Shown: positions 36,420 through 45,589 of the stretch, piece after piece
Position numbering within the stretch: position 1 is the first letter of the stretch
Layout: each line of letters begins with the position of its first letter
Source: a bacterium
GTDB lineage: Bacteria; Myxococcota_A; Bradymonadia; Bradymonadales; Bradymonadaceae
Assembly: GCA_030427705.1 (NCBI GenBank)
Contig: JAUIBR010000026.1
Span: 31,685-95,684, forward strand
Direction of reading: 5' to 3'
Length of the DNA: 64,000 nucleotides
Position numbers and translations under genes: made by a program
The notes under the pieces: generated by a model
The model's input: only the letters and a program-made list of their open reading frames with translations
The model's database searches: none
Told to the model about the DNA's origin: nothing

Positions 36420-38186
36420 ATGCTCCGTCTTCTTGCAGTTTTGACCCTTCTGTTCGTCCTTTCGGGCTGCCGCATTTTTGCGGATGCAGAAGAGGTCGAA
36501 TTGGAACAGGTGTGTTCGACGTGCGGCGACGCTGACGCCGAATGCGGGAGTGTCCTAAACAGTTGCGGAAACGTACTCGACTGCGGCTCGTGTAGCTCCG
36601 GTCTATTCTGTGGTGGCGAAGCAGCAAACCAATGTTCGACGACCCCCTGCACGCCGGAAACAGATGCGGAATTCTGTGCACGATTGGGCAAGGATTGTGA
36701 GGTCGTTAACGCGTTCGACAATTGCGGCCAAGGACGCAGCGCCAACTGTGGTGAGTGCGACGAAGGCGTTTGTGGAACCGAGACTCCCAACGTTTGTCCT
36801 TGTGAGCCGCTGCCCCTGACGGACTTCTGTGCAGGCGTGCAATGTGGGTCGATTACGGCGTTGGATTGCGGCGTCATGCGAACCGAAGAATGCCCCAGTA
36901 GTTGTGATGAAGACGCCGCTTGCGAACAGAATGTCTGCGTTTGCGACGAGCCAGACACGGACATCTGTGGTGATGCAGACGCAGAGTGCGGTGTAGTGAC
37001 GACCATGGTTTGTGGCGCAGAAACGCAGGTCGACTGCGGTGGATGTACCGATGGCGTCTGCGAAAATAACCAGTGCTGCAAACCCTTGCTGTGTGGCGCG
37101 GCCAACGGCATGTGCGCCCCCATCGATATGTGTTCGGGAGCCGCAATCAACTGCGGACTTAACTGCCTATCGCGTGTCAGCGTGGGCGCGAGCGTATGTT
37201 CTGTGAATAGCGTCGGTGAGGTGCACTGTTGGGGCGACAATCGCGAGGGTTCCGTAGGAGTTGGCGCGATGATTAAACAATCGCTGCCCCGCGCAGTCGC
37301 TGGTGTCTCTGGGATTCGAAATGTCGCTTCTGGGCGACATGGTGTGTTGTTTGCGAGTACGACCGAGGTCTACTTCATGGGTGGTATCGGGTCGAGTGCG
37401 CCTGCTCAGTCAGCCACACCACGGCCAATCTTCAATGGGAACACGCCAGCCGCCATTCAAGACATCGACCACTACGAACATAGCTGCGTGTTGTTTGCAG
37501 GTACCGGATCTGTCTATTGTTGGGGAGCAAACAAGTCCGGCCAGGTAGCTGCTGGTGAACCCATCCCAGACCCGGTTGACCAACCGATGCGTGTGTTTGA
37601 CGGCGCCCGGGATGTCACCGTCGGTGCGAGCCATACCTGTGCGTTGACCGGGACCGAGGTGTTTTGTTGGGGCAGCAATTCTCGCGGTCAGGTTCACCCA
37701 GACCTTCCGCCTGAAGTCCAAACTCCGATGATGGTGCCGCTTGGGCCCATTGCGGCAATAGACGCGGGTCCTGACTTTACATGCGCTATCACCGATACGG
37801 GGGGCGTCGCATGTTGGGGCGCCAACGACTCCGGACAGCTCAACACGATTGGTGATGTGCGAAGGCATGAATTCACGATCGCAGGCGAACGTGCGGTGGA
37901 AATCTCGGCTGGAGAACGACATGCATGCGTGCGGACTGAAACAAACAAGGCATTTTGTTGGGGTTCCAACGACGACGGCGAGATCACACCGACGAGCGTG
38001 ACGACCTCGGTGCCCGCGACGGAGCTAACCTCACCACGCCGAGTGCTGCAGATTGCCGCTGGAGATGGCGTGACCTGCGCAGTTTTGCAGGATGGTGGCG
38101 TGGCCTGTCAGGGCGCAAACGAATACGGTGAAATCGGTTCAGGTACAGTTTCCGCCACCGCGAACGCGATCGTTAAGTACTACTGA
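36420..38186 (+). CDS. Cys-rich lipoprotein with RCC1-type propeller
   Basis: 588 residues. The ATG one base after the upstream stop gives a proper lipoprotein signal (MLRLLAVLTLLFVLSGC). Residues 30-235 are Cys-rich, with repeated DADAECG and CGGCTDGVC-like modules. From ~250 there are about seven RCC1-like blades: VHCWGDNREGSVGVG, VYCWGANKSGQV, VFCWGSNSRGQV, VACWGANDSGQL, AFCWGSNDDGEI, VACQGANEYGEIGSG. In the last blade Trp is replaced by Gln. A secreted, surface-exposed propeller, likely for protein binding. Overlaps the next start (TGATG). Confidence 0.88.
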   Translation: MLRLLAVLTLLFVLSGCRIFADAEEVELEQVCSTCGDADAECGSVLNSCGNVLDCGSCSSGLFCGGEAANQCSTTPCTPETDAEFCARLGKDCEVVNAFDNCGQGRSANCGECDEGVCGTETPNVCPCEPLPLTDFCAGVQCGSITALDCGVMRTEECPSSCDEDAACEQNVCVCDEPDTDICGDADAECGVVTTMVCGAETQVDCGGCTDGVCENNQCCKPLLCGAANGMCAPIDMCSGAAINCGLNCLSRVSVGASVCSVNSVGEVHCWGDNREGSVGVGAMIKQSLPRAVAGVSGIRNVASGRHGVLFASTTEVYFMGGIGSSAPAQSATPRPIFNGNTPAAIQDIDHYEHSCVLFAGTGSVYCWGANKSGQVAAGEPIPDPVDQPMRVFDGARDVTVGASHTCALTGTEVFCWGSNSRGQVHPDLPPEVQTPMMVPLGPIAAIDAGPDFTCAITDTGGVACWGANDSGQLNTIGDVRRHEFTIAGERAVEISAGERHACVRTETNKAFCWGSNDDGEITPTSVTTSVPATELTSPRRVLQIAAGDGVTCAVLQDGGVACQGANEYGEIGSGTVSATANAIVKYY

Positions 38187-41068
38187 TGGGCATCTTCGAT
38201 AAAATCTCGGGTCGGGTGAACGACATCATCGACGAGGTGATGATCCCCGATGACGTGCACCGAGCGCACGAAACCGCGATGGCGCATCTGGCTGACGGTC
38301 AGGCAGACAAGGCGTTACAGGTTCTGAAAACCTCCGCCGCCACCAAGCCCAATATCGCGCGCACCCACTATCTGATGGGCAAAGCGCATCTGGCGTTAGG
38401 TGACCTGGAGCACGGCGTCGATGCGTTTGAGGTATCCCTCGGCATCCGTCCGCAGGCGCTGACCCATGTTCAGCTGGCTGGGGTCTACGAGGCGCTTGGA
38501 CGCGCCCGCGAGGCGGAGCACCACTACCAATGCGCCCTAGATACGGACGAGAAAGGCTCCTGGCGGTTCGAGGCGCACTTTGGCTTAGGGCGTGTGCTGC
38601 TCAACTCCGGTCGGGCGAGTAAGGCGGCGAAGGAGCTCAGGCGTGCGATGGCCATCGAAGCCACGGATTCCGTCCGTGTGACGCTCGCCGAAGCGCTGTA
38701 TCAGCGTGGTGAGTACGACGATGCGCTGAAACTGTTGGAAGACGTCACGGGAGTTGGTGTTGAAGCGGTGAAAGCCCTGTTGACGGCTAAGCTGCATGAA
38801 GCGACTGGCCAGCTCGAGCAGGCACGAAAGGCCTATGAAGACATCGTGGAGATTTCCAATAACGCGGAAGCCCTGTTGGGTGCGGCCCGTTTGAATTTGG
38901 CACATGGTCGGGCTGGAAAAGCCGATGAGTATGCGCGACGGGCCGCGGATAATGCCCCTGAGCACCAACCCGAAGCATTCCAGATTCGTGGTGCAGCGTT
39001 GCTGAAGTTGGGCCGACCCTCCGAAGCAAAGACGGTTTTGGAAGCCGCGCTGGCGGCGCAAGCCAACCCGAAAACTGCTCTGGTCTTGGCCCAGGTGTCC
39101 GTTGAGTTGGGTGCCAACGAGGAAGCGATTCGGCACTTCGAAGCTGCGATGTCTGGTGGCGCTTCGACGAAGGCAGAAGCTGGCTTGGGTTTGGCAAAAG
39201 TGCGGCGCAAAGCCAGCGATCGAGCCGGAGCGCGTTTGTCTTTGCTCGAGGTGATTCGGTCTTCACCTTTGCCGCAGGTATCTGCTGAGAGTCATCTGGA
39301 GCTCGCCGAACTCGCGCTTGAAAATGACGACCCGGCTCAGGCGATCTTGTGGGTTCAAGAAGGTCTCCAAATCCCTGCAGACGCTTCGGATGCGCTCAAC
39401 GATGTTCGCGAGCGTGCGTTGGAAGCTCTGCGTCCCAACTGGCGACTACCGGACGCATTGGTTGACCCGCTGTCGCTCAGCGATGTGTTAGACCAACTGA
39501 TCCAACACGCAGCTAATGATGTGCGTCTGACGGAGTTTGTGCCCGGGATTCAGCGGGTTTCCTCGCAGCTAGAAGCGCCGTTGTCGATGGCCATCGTCGG
39601 GGAATTCAACGCGGGCAAGTCGACCATTGTGAACTCGCTTGTGGGGGAGTCAGTCCTGCCGACCGGTGTGCTCCCGACCACGGCGCACAGCGGGATTCTG
39701 AAGTACGGCCCGCGCAAGGCGGCACGCGTATTCGACATGGAAGGTGGGGTCAAAGAGGTTGGGTTGGATGAAGCTAAGAAGCTGATGAAGACCAATGCCG
39801 ATGCGATTGAGCATCTTGAGTTCATCTACCCCCATCCCGCGCTGCGCATCGTCGAGTACTGGGACACGCCCGGGTTCAACGCGGCGAATGAACGTCACGA
39901 AGAGGTCGCGCGACGGGCGTTGGAGAGCGCTGAGGCCATCCTGTGGGTCATGGATGCAAACCAGGTGCTGTCGCAAACCGAATTCGACCTCATCGATAAC
40001 ATCCCCGACGCCGGAGAGCGGTTGGTCGTCGTCATCAACAAGGTGGACCGACTCGGTAACAAGACCCAGCGCGCGAAGGCGGTGGGCGAGTTGCAGGAGT
40101 ACGTCGAAGAAAACCTTGATGGCTATATTCTAGGCACGTTTGCGATAAGTGCGTTGTCGTATTGGGAAGGTGACGAAGCGGCCAAAAAGGACTCCGGGTT
40201 TGAGGAGTTTGTCGAGTTTGTGGACTCGCAGATTGTGGATCGAGCCGGACGCATCAAATTGGTCGAAGGTCGACGCAACCTGCAGTCACTGCTCGACGGT
40301 CTTTGCGAGTTTCGCGATGGACTCGCCGCCACGACCGCAGCGCATTTGGAGGCGGTTGAGAATCTTCGTAACTGGCTTCACGAAGAAGCTGCGGCATCAA
40401 ATGAACGGGCGATGGCCTTGGTGCGGAGCTTGGACGACCAGCTCGACTTCATGTTGGCCGGTATCGAGTCTGAGATCATGGAGGCGATGCGGCCTTCGAC
40501 CTCGATTATCAATTCCAAATTGCATCTGACCGATGACGACAAACGGTTCTTATTGGAGTTGGTAGAGGAGCGCCTTGCCTCCGTCCTGCAGCACGCCCTG
40601 CAACAACAACTTGAGGATTTGAATCAGCTCGAATCTGCGATTGCGCAAGGGTTTGACCCAATTTTCCGGGGCCTGAGCGTGATGGATACCCGTGCGATGC
40701 AAGGTCGATTGGATGGGTTCTTCGACGAGTCTCAGACACTTCAACGTTTGTTGGAGGACCGCGTATACGGCCAAATCAGGGCTGAAACGCGAGGTCGTGT
40801 CGCCGCTAGTGGCGATGAGGTGCTGAACTCGATCGTGGTCGCGCAGTCGGACAAAGGCTCGTGGCGCGTGATTCTTCGGCGCCTGGTCCCTCGCTTGGAC
40901 GTCGGGATGGCGTTGACGCAATGGTATGTCGAGTACTTCGAAAACGCGTTTCGGCTGTTGGTACGCGCCCGAGCTGACCTTGAGCTTACTCGGCTGGAGG
41001 CTCGCTATCGGTACGACTACTCCGGGCTGCTGCAATTAGTTGCAAAGGATAGCCACCTTCCGACATGA
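38186..41068 (+). CDS. TPR-fused dynamin-like GTPase
   Basis: 960 residues. Residues 1-410 are TPR repeats (AHLADGQADKALQVLK; LGRPSEAKTVLEAALAAQ). The GTPase domain has G1 GEFNAGKS (472-479), G2 Thr in PTT, G3 DTPG (560-563) and G4 NKVD (618-621), the pattern of bacterial dynamin-like proteins. The C-terminal 300 residues are long helices resembling a stalk with a hydrophobic patch, without clear membrane spans. Dynamin-like GTPases remodel or bind membranes; some bacterial ones counter phage or membrane damage. Co-transcribed with the STAND and RCC1 genes. Confidence 0.87.
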   Translation: MGIFDKISGRVNDIIDEVMIPDDVHRAHETAMAHLADGQADKALQVLKTSAATKPNIARTHYLMGKAHLALGDLEHGVDAFEVSLGIRPQALTHVQLAGVYEALGRAREAEHHYQCALDTDEKGSWRFEAHFGLGRVLLNSGRASKAAKELRRAMAIEATDSVRVTLAEALYQRGEYDDALKLLEDVTGVGVEAVKALLTAKLHEATGQLEQARKAYEDIVEISNNAEALLGAARLNLAHGRAGKADEYARRAADNAPEHQPEAFQIRGAALLKLGRPSEAKTVLEAALAAQANPKTALVLAQVSVELGANEEAIRHFEAAMSGGASTKAEAGLGLAKVRRKASDRAGARLSLLEVIRSSPLPQVSAESHLELAELALENDDPAQAILWVQEGLQIPADASDALNDVRERALEALRPNWRLPDALVDPLSLSDVLDQLIQHAANDVRLTEFVPGIQRVSSQLEAPLSMAIVGEFNAGKSTIVNSLVGESVLPTGVLPTTAHSGILKYGPRKAARVFDMEGGVKEVGLDEAKKLMKTNADAIEHLEFIYPHPALRIVEYWDTPGFNAANERHEEVARRALESAEAILWVMDANQVLSQTEFDLIDNIPDAGERLVVVINKVDRLGNKTQRAKAVGELQEYVEENLDGYILGTFAISALSYWEGDEAAKKDSGFEEFVEFVDSQIVDRAGRIKLVEGRRNLQSLLDGLCEFRDGLAATTAAHLEAVENLRNWLHEEAAASNERAMALVRSLDDQLDFMLAGIESEIMEAMRPSTSIINSKLHLTDDDKRFLLELVEERLASVLQHALQQQLEDLNQLESAIAQGFDPIFRGLSVMDTRAMQGRLDGFFDESQTLQRLLEDRVYGQIRAETRGRVAASGDEVLNSIVVAQSDKGSWRVILRRLVPRLDVGMALTQWYVEYFENAFRLLVRARADLELTRLEARYRYDYSGLLQLVAKDSHLPT

Positions 41069-41103
41069 TGTGCTTGAGAGCACTCGATACATGGAAAAGC
41101 GAA

Positions 41104-42807
41104 ATGAAACCCAAACTGCAATGGTACGGGGCCGGTTTGGTTGGGTTGATTGCGTTTACAGGTTGTGTGGAACCACCACCGTCTTCGGACGCGAACAAGT
41201 CCAACAACGCGAACAACGTTAACAACGCGAATAACGTCAACAACGTTAACAATGCGAATAACATCAACAACGTCAACAACGCGAACAACGTCAACAATTC
41301 GAACAACGCCAACAACGCCAACAACGTGAACAACACCAACAATACGAACAATCCGACTGAGATTGTTGGAAACGAAATGGATGAAGATGGCGACGGGACG
41401 GACGGCGAGCTTGGCAACACGATCTTCGTGGCTCCGGGCGGAAACGGGACGGGCAGTTTGACTGCGCCGTTTGGCTCGATTCAAGACGCATTTGATGAAG
41501 CGACCATGCGCGGCGCGGAGTACATTCTTGTCGCCGGTGGCGACTACACGGAATCCGTCAGTTTCACGAATATGGGAGGTCGGATTGCGATCTATGGCGG
41601 CTACAACCAGGACTTCCTAACTCGTGGGGCCGATACTGCCCTTCGGGCTGCCACTACTAGTGCAGCGCCCACCGTCACGATTTCAGGGTTCGACCAGGAA
41701 ACGTTCCTGATGAGCCAGTTCGCCATCCGACCACCGACGGCTGTTGGGGCGACTCGGACGCCAATCACAGTGATGATTCGGGACAGCAAGATAAACGACG
41801 ACTCAACAGTGACGCTAGAAGACGTCAAGGTCTACGGCGGCGATGGGCTCGCCGGCGGTTTGGGAGATGAGGGAAATCTTGGGACGAGCGGCCAAAACGC
41901 GATGGGCCGCGACGGCGGGTTTAGCGGCTGCGCGCCAGGCGGCGAAGGCGGCAAGCAGGAGAACTGCCCAATCGGCATCATCGCTGCGGCAGTTCCTCCG
42001 GCGCCAGGCGCATTCTCGCTAAACGGGGCAAACGGTGGTTTGGCCGGCGCGAACGCCGCCGTGACCTGCAGCATGGACACTCCCGGAAACGGGACCATTG
42101 GCAGCTATGGCGCAAGCGGCGCACGCACCCAGAGCCCCATCGCAAACGCAGCACCGACCGGATCGATGGTGGCGTTTGCTGGTTCTGCCTCGGGGTTCCG
42201 ATGGCAGGCACCGGCAGGGCGTCAGGGACGCGCGGGACAAGATGGCGGCGGTGGCGGTGGCGGTGGCGCTGGTGGCGCTCACATGTCCCCCGTCGGAGTC
42301 GGCACGCCAGGACCTGATGGTGGTGGCGGAGGCGGCGCCGGATGCGGCGGCGAAGGCGGAGGTGGCGGCCAAGCCGGTGGCAGCTCGATCGCGATTCTCT
42401 TGGACAACTCAAACGTCGAATTGCCGTCGACAACGATCCTTCCCGGCGAAGGTGGGAACGGCGGTGACGGCGGACTTGGTGGCTGCGGCGGACTCGGTGG
42501 TATGGGCCAGGCTCGGCAAGCGACGGCGAACCAAAAAGTGGGGACCGCAGCTTCAGGTGGATATGGCGGCAATGGTGCAGCTGGCTCTGCTGGAAACGGT
42601 GGTCAAGGCGGCTTCGTGATTGGCATCTATCGCTACGGTGCTTCCAACTTGGTTGGAGCCTCCCCGCAGTTTGAAGAAGGACAACCCGGCGAAGGCGGGT
42701 TGGGTTCGGAGGTCGTCTGCAACACCGCAGGCCGTTCCTTTATCGGCGCTGACGCATCTGAAGATGGGGCGACCGGACTTGAATTTGATATCTACCCAGA
42801 ACCTTAG
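41104..42807 (+). CDS. Asn-rich-linker lipoprotein with DUF1565-like start and Gly-rich body
   Basis: 567 residues. A more upstream ATG (41065) overlaps the GTPase stop, but the ATG at 41104 is preceded by GGAAAAG and begins a clean lipoprotein signal (LVGLIAFTGC). NNxNN spacer residues ~34-86, then a DUF1565/parallel beta-helix opening (IFVAPGGNGTGSLTAPFGSI; YILVAGGDYTESV; GGRIAIYGGYNQDF), then a long Gly-rich region with GGGGGGGAGGAH. Paralogue of the next gene. Probably a fibrous or beta-helical surface protein. Confidence 0.8.
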   Translation: MKPKLQWYGAGLVGLIAFTGCVEPPPSSDANKSNNANNVNNANNVNNVNNANNINNVNNANNVNNSNNANNANNVNNTNNTNNPTEIVGNEMDEDGDGTDGELGNTIFVAPGGNGTGSLTAPFGSIQDAFDEATMRGAEYILVAGGDYTESVSFTNMGGRIAIYGGYNQDFLTRGADTALRAATTSAAPTVTISGFDQETFLMSQFAIRPPTAVGATRTPITVMIRDSKINDDSTVTLEDVKVYGGDGLAGGLGDEGNLGTSGQNAMGRDGGFSGCAPGGEGGKQENCPIGIIAAAVPPAPGAFSLNGANGGLAGANAAVTCSMDTPGNGTIGSYGASGARTQSPIANAAPTGSMVAFAGSASGFRWQAPAGRQGRAGQDGGGGGGGGAGGAHMSPVGVGTPGPDGGGGGGAGCGGEGGGGGQAGGSSIAILLDNSNVELPSTTILPGEGGNGGDGGLGGCGGLGGMGQARQATANQKVGTAASGGYGGNGAAGSAGNGGQGGFVIGIYRYGASNLVGASPQFEEGQPGEGGLGSEVVCNTAGRSFIGADASEDGATGLEFDIYPEP

Positions 42808-42815
42808 GCTTGGCA

Positions 42816-44549
42816 ATGATTATCCGTAAACTCACACCATTCGTAGCCACGCTCGCCCTGACAGCATGCGTGGAATCGGCACCGAGCTCAAACAACGGTA
42901 ACGCCAACAACGCAAACAACGTCAACAATTCGAATAACGTCAACAACGTCAACAATTCGAATAGCGTCAATAACTCGAACAACGTCAATAACTCGAACAA
43001 CGTCAATAACGTCAACAACTCGAATAACGTCAACAATTCGAACAATTCGAACAATTCGAACAACGTTAACAATTCGAACAACACCAACAACCCTGTTGAT
43101 GTCCCTGGCGATTACATGGACACCGATAACGATGGTGTAGATGGCGTTCTGGACGCGAATATCTACGTTGACCCGAGCGCACTTCCAGGTGGTGACGGTT
43201 CGCTAGATTCGCCGTTCAGCGATCTGCCAACTGGAATCACCGCTGCTCAAAATCAATCGAAGCGATTCGTGCTGGTCGCTTCGGGGCAGACCGCGGGACC
43301 GATTGATGTGGATGGGGACGTTGGGTCAATCGAGATATACGGTGGCTACACTAGCCAGTTCGCGGCTCAGGGCAATGCAACCATAGTCACCAACACCCAA
43401 TCCATACCGACGGTAACCTTCCACGACTTCAGAAACAACGTGGCCAAATTTGCGGGTTTCACGCTTGAACCTCCCGCTCCGCCTCCAGGAAACAATCCCG
43501 GTTCGACGGTTTCTTTGTTGGTTGCCAATAGCGCCGCCTCTGACGGTCCCGCAGTCATCTTTGAACGCTTGGTGGTCGAGGGAGGAACAGCTAGTGATGG
43601 GGAAGACGGCGGGCGACCACCAGAAGCTGCAAGCGGTGGTGCGTCGACGAGTCTAAATGGCGGAGCCAGTCCATGTGGCACGAACGGAGGTCGAGGAGGC
43701 ATCGCGGATTCCTGCAACGGGGGAGGGGCTGTCGCTCCTGAAATGGGTGTAAGCACGCCAAATGGTAGTGCACAAGGCGGCGCTGCGGGCGTCAATGGAC
43801 CCGGCCAATGTACAGGAAATCCAGGGGATGGCTCCCCCGGCCAACAGGGCCAGAATGGCTCGCTACCAGCAGCGGCAGGCGATAATCCCGGGTTACAAGG
43901 CGTCTTCGTACGTGATTCCAGCGAAGCCAGTGGCTACAAGTGGGATGCACCGGGAGGGGCTGATGGAAAGCAAGGTGGCAACGGTGCAGGCGGTGGCGGC
44001 GGCGGTGCTGGCGCGTCCTATCAGGTGGGTGTGATCGGCGTCGACCTCTCTACCGATGTGGCCCTCAACGGCACCGGTGGCGGCGGCGGTGGCTGCGGTG
44101 GACTTGGAGGACTGGGCGGCGGCGCAGGTCACTCGGCTGTGACGATCATGTTGGACGACGCAAACATCGTGATTCGCGATAGCGACATACGGCTTGGTAC
44201 CGGCGGTCAAGGCGGCCAAGGTGGAATGCCGCGATGTGGTGGAGCAGGTGGCTCGGCGGCGCTAACGGCAGTTGCCGTAGGGAATGCCGGCAACGCAGCA
44301 AGTGGTGGCGCAGGCGGCGCTGGCGCATCGGGATCTCCCGGAAATGGTGGCCAGGGTGGCTTCTCGTACGGGATTTACAAGCTTGGAAATTCAGAGGCGC
44401 AAGTCGTACAAAGCACATTCACTGGCGGCAGCGGTGGCACCGGTGGAGGTGCGAGACGGCTCCCGGTTAACGAGTTCTGCCCCGGACCAAAGGTCAGTAT
44501 GTTGTCGGAGCGCGGATCAGACGGTGAGCTGAAAGAAACCTCTGACTAG
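42816..44549 (+). CDS. Asn-rich-linker Gly-rich lipoprotein, paralogue of upstream gene
   Basis: 577 residues from ATG 42816 with AGG 7 bases upstream. Same plan as its neighbour: lipobox LALTAC, longer NNxNN spacer (about 67 residues), IYVDPSALPGGDGSLDSPFS, SIEIYGGYTSQF, then Gly-rich blocks (GGGGGGCGGLGGLGGG). The two proteins align in order throughout, showing tandem duplication. 4-base convergent overlap with the FAD oxidoreductase gene. Confidence 0.8.
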   Translation: MIIRKLTPFVATLALTACVESAPSSNNGNANNANNVNNSNNVNNVNNSNSVNNSNNVNNSNNVNNVNNSNNVNNSNNSNNSNNVNNSNNTNNPVDVPGDYMDTDNDGVDGVLDANIYVDPSALPGGDGSLDSPFSDLPTGITAAQNQSKRFVLVASGQTAGPIDVDGDVGSIEIYGGYTSQFAAQGNATIVTNTQSIPTVTFHDFRNNVAKFAGFTLEPPAPPPGNNPGSTVSLLVANSAASDGPAVIFERLVVEGGTASDGEDGGRPPEAASGGASTSLNGGASPCGTNGGRGGIADSCNGGGAVAPEMGVSTPNGSAQGGAAGVNGPGQCTGNPGDGSPGQQGQNGSLPAAAGDNPGLQGVFVRDSSEASGYKWDAPGGADGKQGGNGAGGGGGGAGASYQVGVIGVDLSTDVALNGTGGGGGGCGGLGGLGGGAGHSAVTIMLDDANIVIRDSDIRLGTGGQGGQGGMPRCGGAGGSAALTAVAVGNAGNAASGGAGGAGASGSPGNGGQGGFSYGIYKLGNSEAQVVQSTFTGGSGGTGGGARRLPVNEFCPGPKVSMLSERGSDGELKETSD

Positions 44550-45589
44550 GTTGCCAAAAACCGAAGAGATGTGTTGAAGACCGGCGGGATAGCTCGCAGT
44601 GTTTGAATCAATGGCCGGTGCACGAAGCGCGGCCGCGTCAACGTCAACAACCCGCGTGTAAGCCAGTAATAGCGGCGTGTCGTAGAACGATACGCCGCTT
44701 CGTATTTGTGCGGTGTACCGGAGGCGATGGCTTGTACAGCCGCCTCAGCGGTCTTGAGGCCAAGTGCGACGCCTTCACCCGTCAGTGGGTCCAGGTATCC
44801 CGCTGCATCTCCTGCCAACAAAACACGTCCCTTTCGCTGTGATCGAACACGCTGGTCGAACGGTCCTGCACCCTGATCTTTGCTGGCCTGTGGGGCACTT
44901 CCGAGCCGACTCTGCAGTTTAGGAAAGTTCTGAATGAGTAGTGTGTCGAAACCCGCTTGTGGCTCATAGAGGATGGCGACCCCAACACAGTCATCCGCCA
45001 CCGGAGTCACGTATGCTTCGGCACCGTCCGACCAATACACCTCGACGAAATCTGACCACGGTTCGATCTGAAAGTGGCGGCGAACACCGAATCGCCGTCG
45101 TGGCGGTGGACTAGGTTCTATGCCGAGTTCACGGCGAATCGTCGAATGGAGTCCGTCGGCGGCAATGACATGTTCCGCCTGTATATTATCTATGTCACGA
45201 AGTGACAGTATAACTTCGTCGTCAGTCTGCGACAGGCCATCGACCTTTCCATTGAGAAACTCGACGCCCAGTTCTTGGGCGCGCTCTCTGAGGGATTCGT
45301 GGAGTTTCAGGCGGCGCACACCTCTAGCAGGTGTTGGAAAATGCCCGGTCGCCTGAAGTTCGCTGTGCGCGTCACAATACCGGATGCCCTTGAATGGCCG
45401 GCCTTCAGGGTCGACACCTAGCTTGTGCAGGTGCTCGATGGCGCCAGGCATCAATCCTTCGCCACATGCCTTGTCGATCGTGCCTTCCTTAGGTTCGATA
45501 ACCAGCGGGGATAGCCCCTGCTGCGCCGCATGAATGGAGGCTCCCAGGCCGGTAGGGCCTCCTCCGACAATGACGAGTGGACGCGTCAT
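44546..45589 (-). CDS. FAD-dependent oxidoreductase (geranylgeranyl reductase / aromatic hydroxylase-like)
   Basis: 347 residues. Start at ATG 45589, which overlaps the upstream ligase stop as ATGA; the longer open frame upstream is antisense-like sequence inside the ligase. Rossmann motif VIVGGGPTGLGASIHAAQ, middle DGLHSTIRRELG and the FAD-ribityl motif LLAGDAAGYLDPLTGEGVAL. Last gene of the polyketide operon. By analogy with the flavoprotein SrsC of the Streptomyces srsABC phenolic-lipid operon, it may hydroxylate or oxidise the aromatic product (inference); an alkene-reductase role is the alternative. Confidence 0.85.
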   Translation of the reverse strand: MTRPLVIVGGGPTGLGASIHAAQQGLSPLVIEPKEGTIDKACGEGLMPGAIEHLHKLGVDPEGRPFKGIRYCDAHSELQATGHFPTPARGVRRLKLHESLRERAQELGVEFLNGKVDGLSQTDDEVILSLRDIDNIQAEHVIAADGLHSTIRRELGIEPSPPPRRRFGVRRHFQIEPWSDFVEVYWSDGAEAYVTPVADDCVGVAILYEPQAGFDTLLIQNFPKLQSRLGSAPQASKDQGAGPFDQRVRSQRKGRVLLAGDAAGYLDPLTGEGVALGLKTAEAAVQAIASGTPHKYEAAYRSTTRRYYWLTRGLLTLTRPRFVHRPLIQTLRAIPPVFNTSLRFLAT

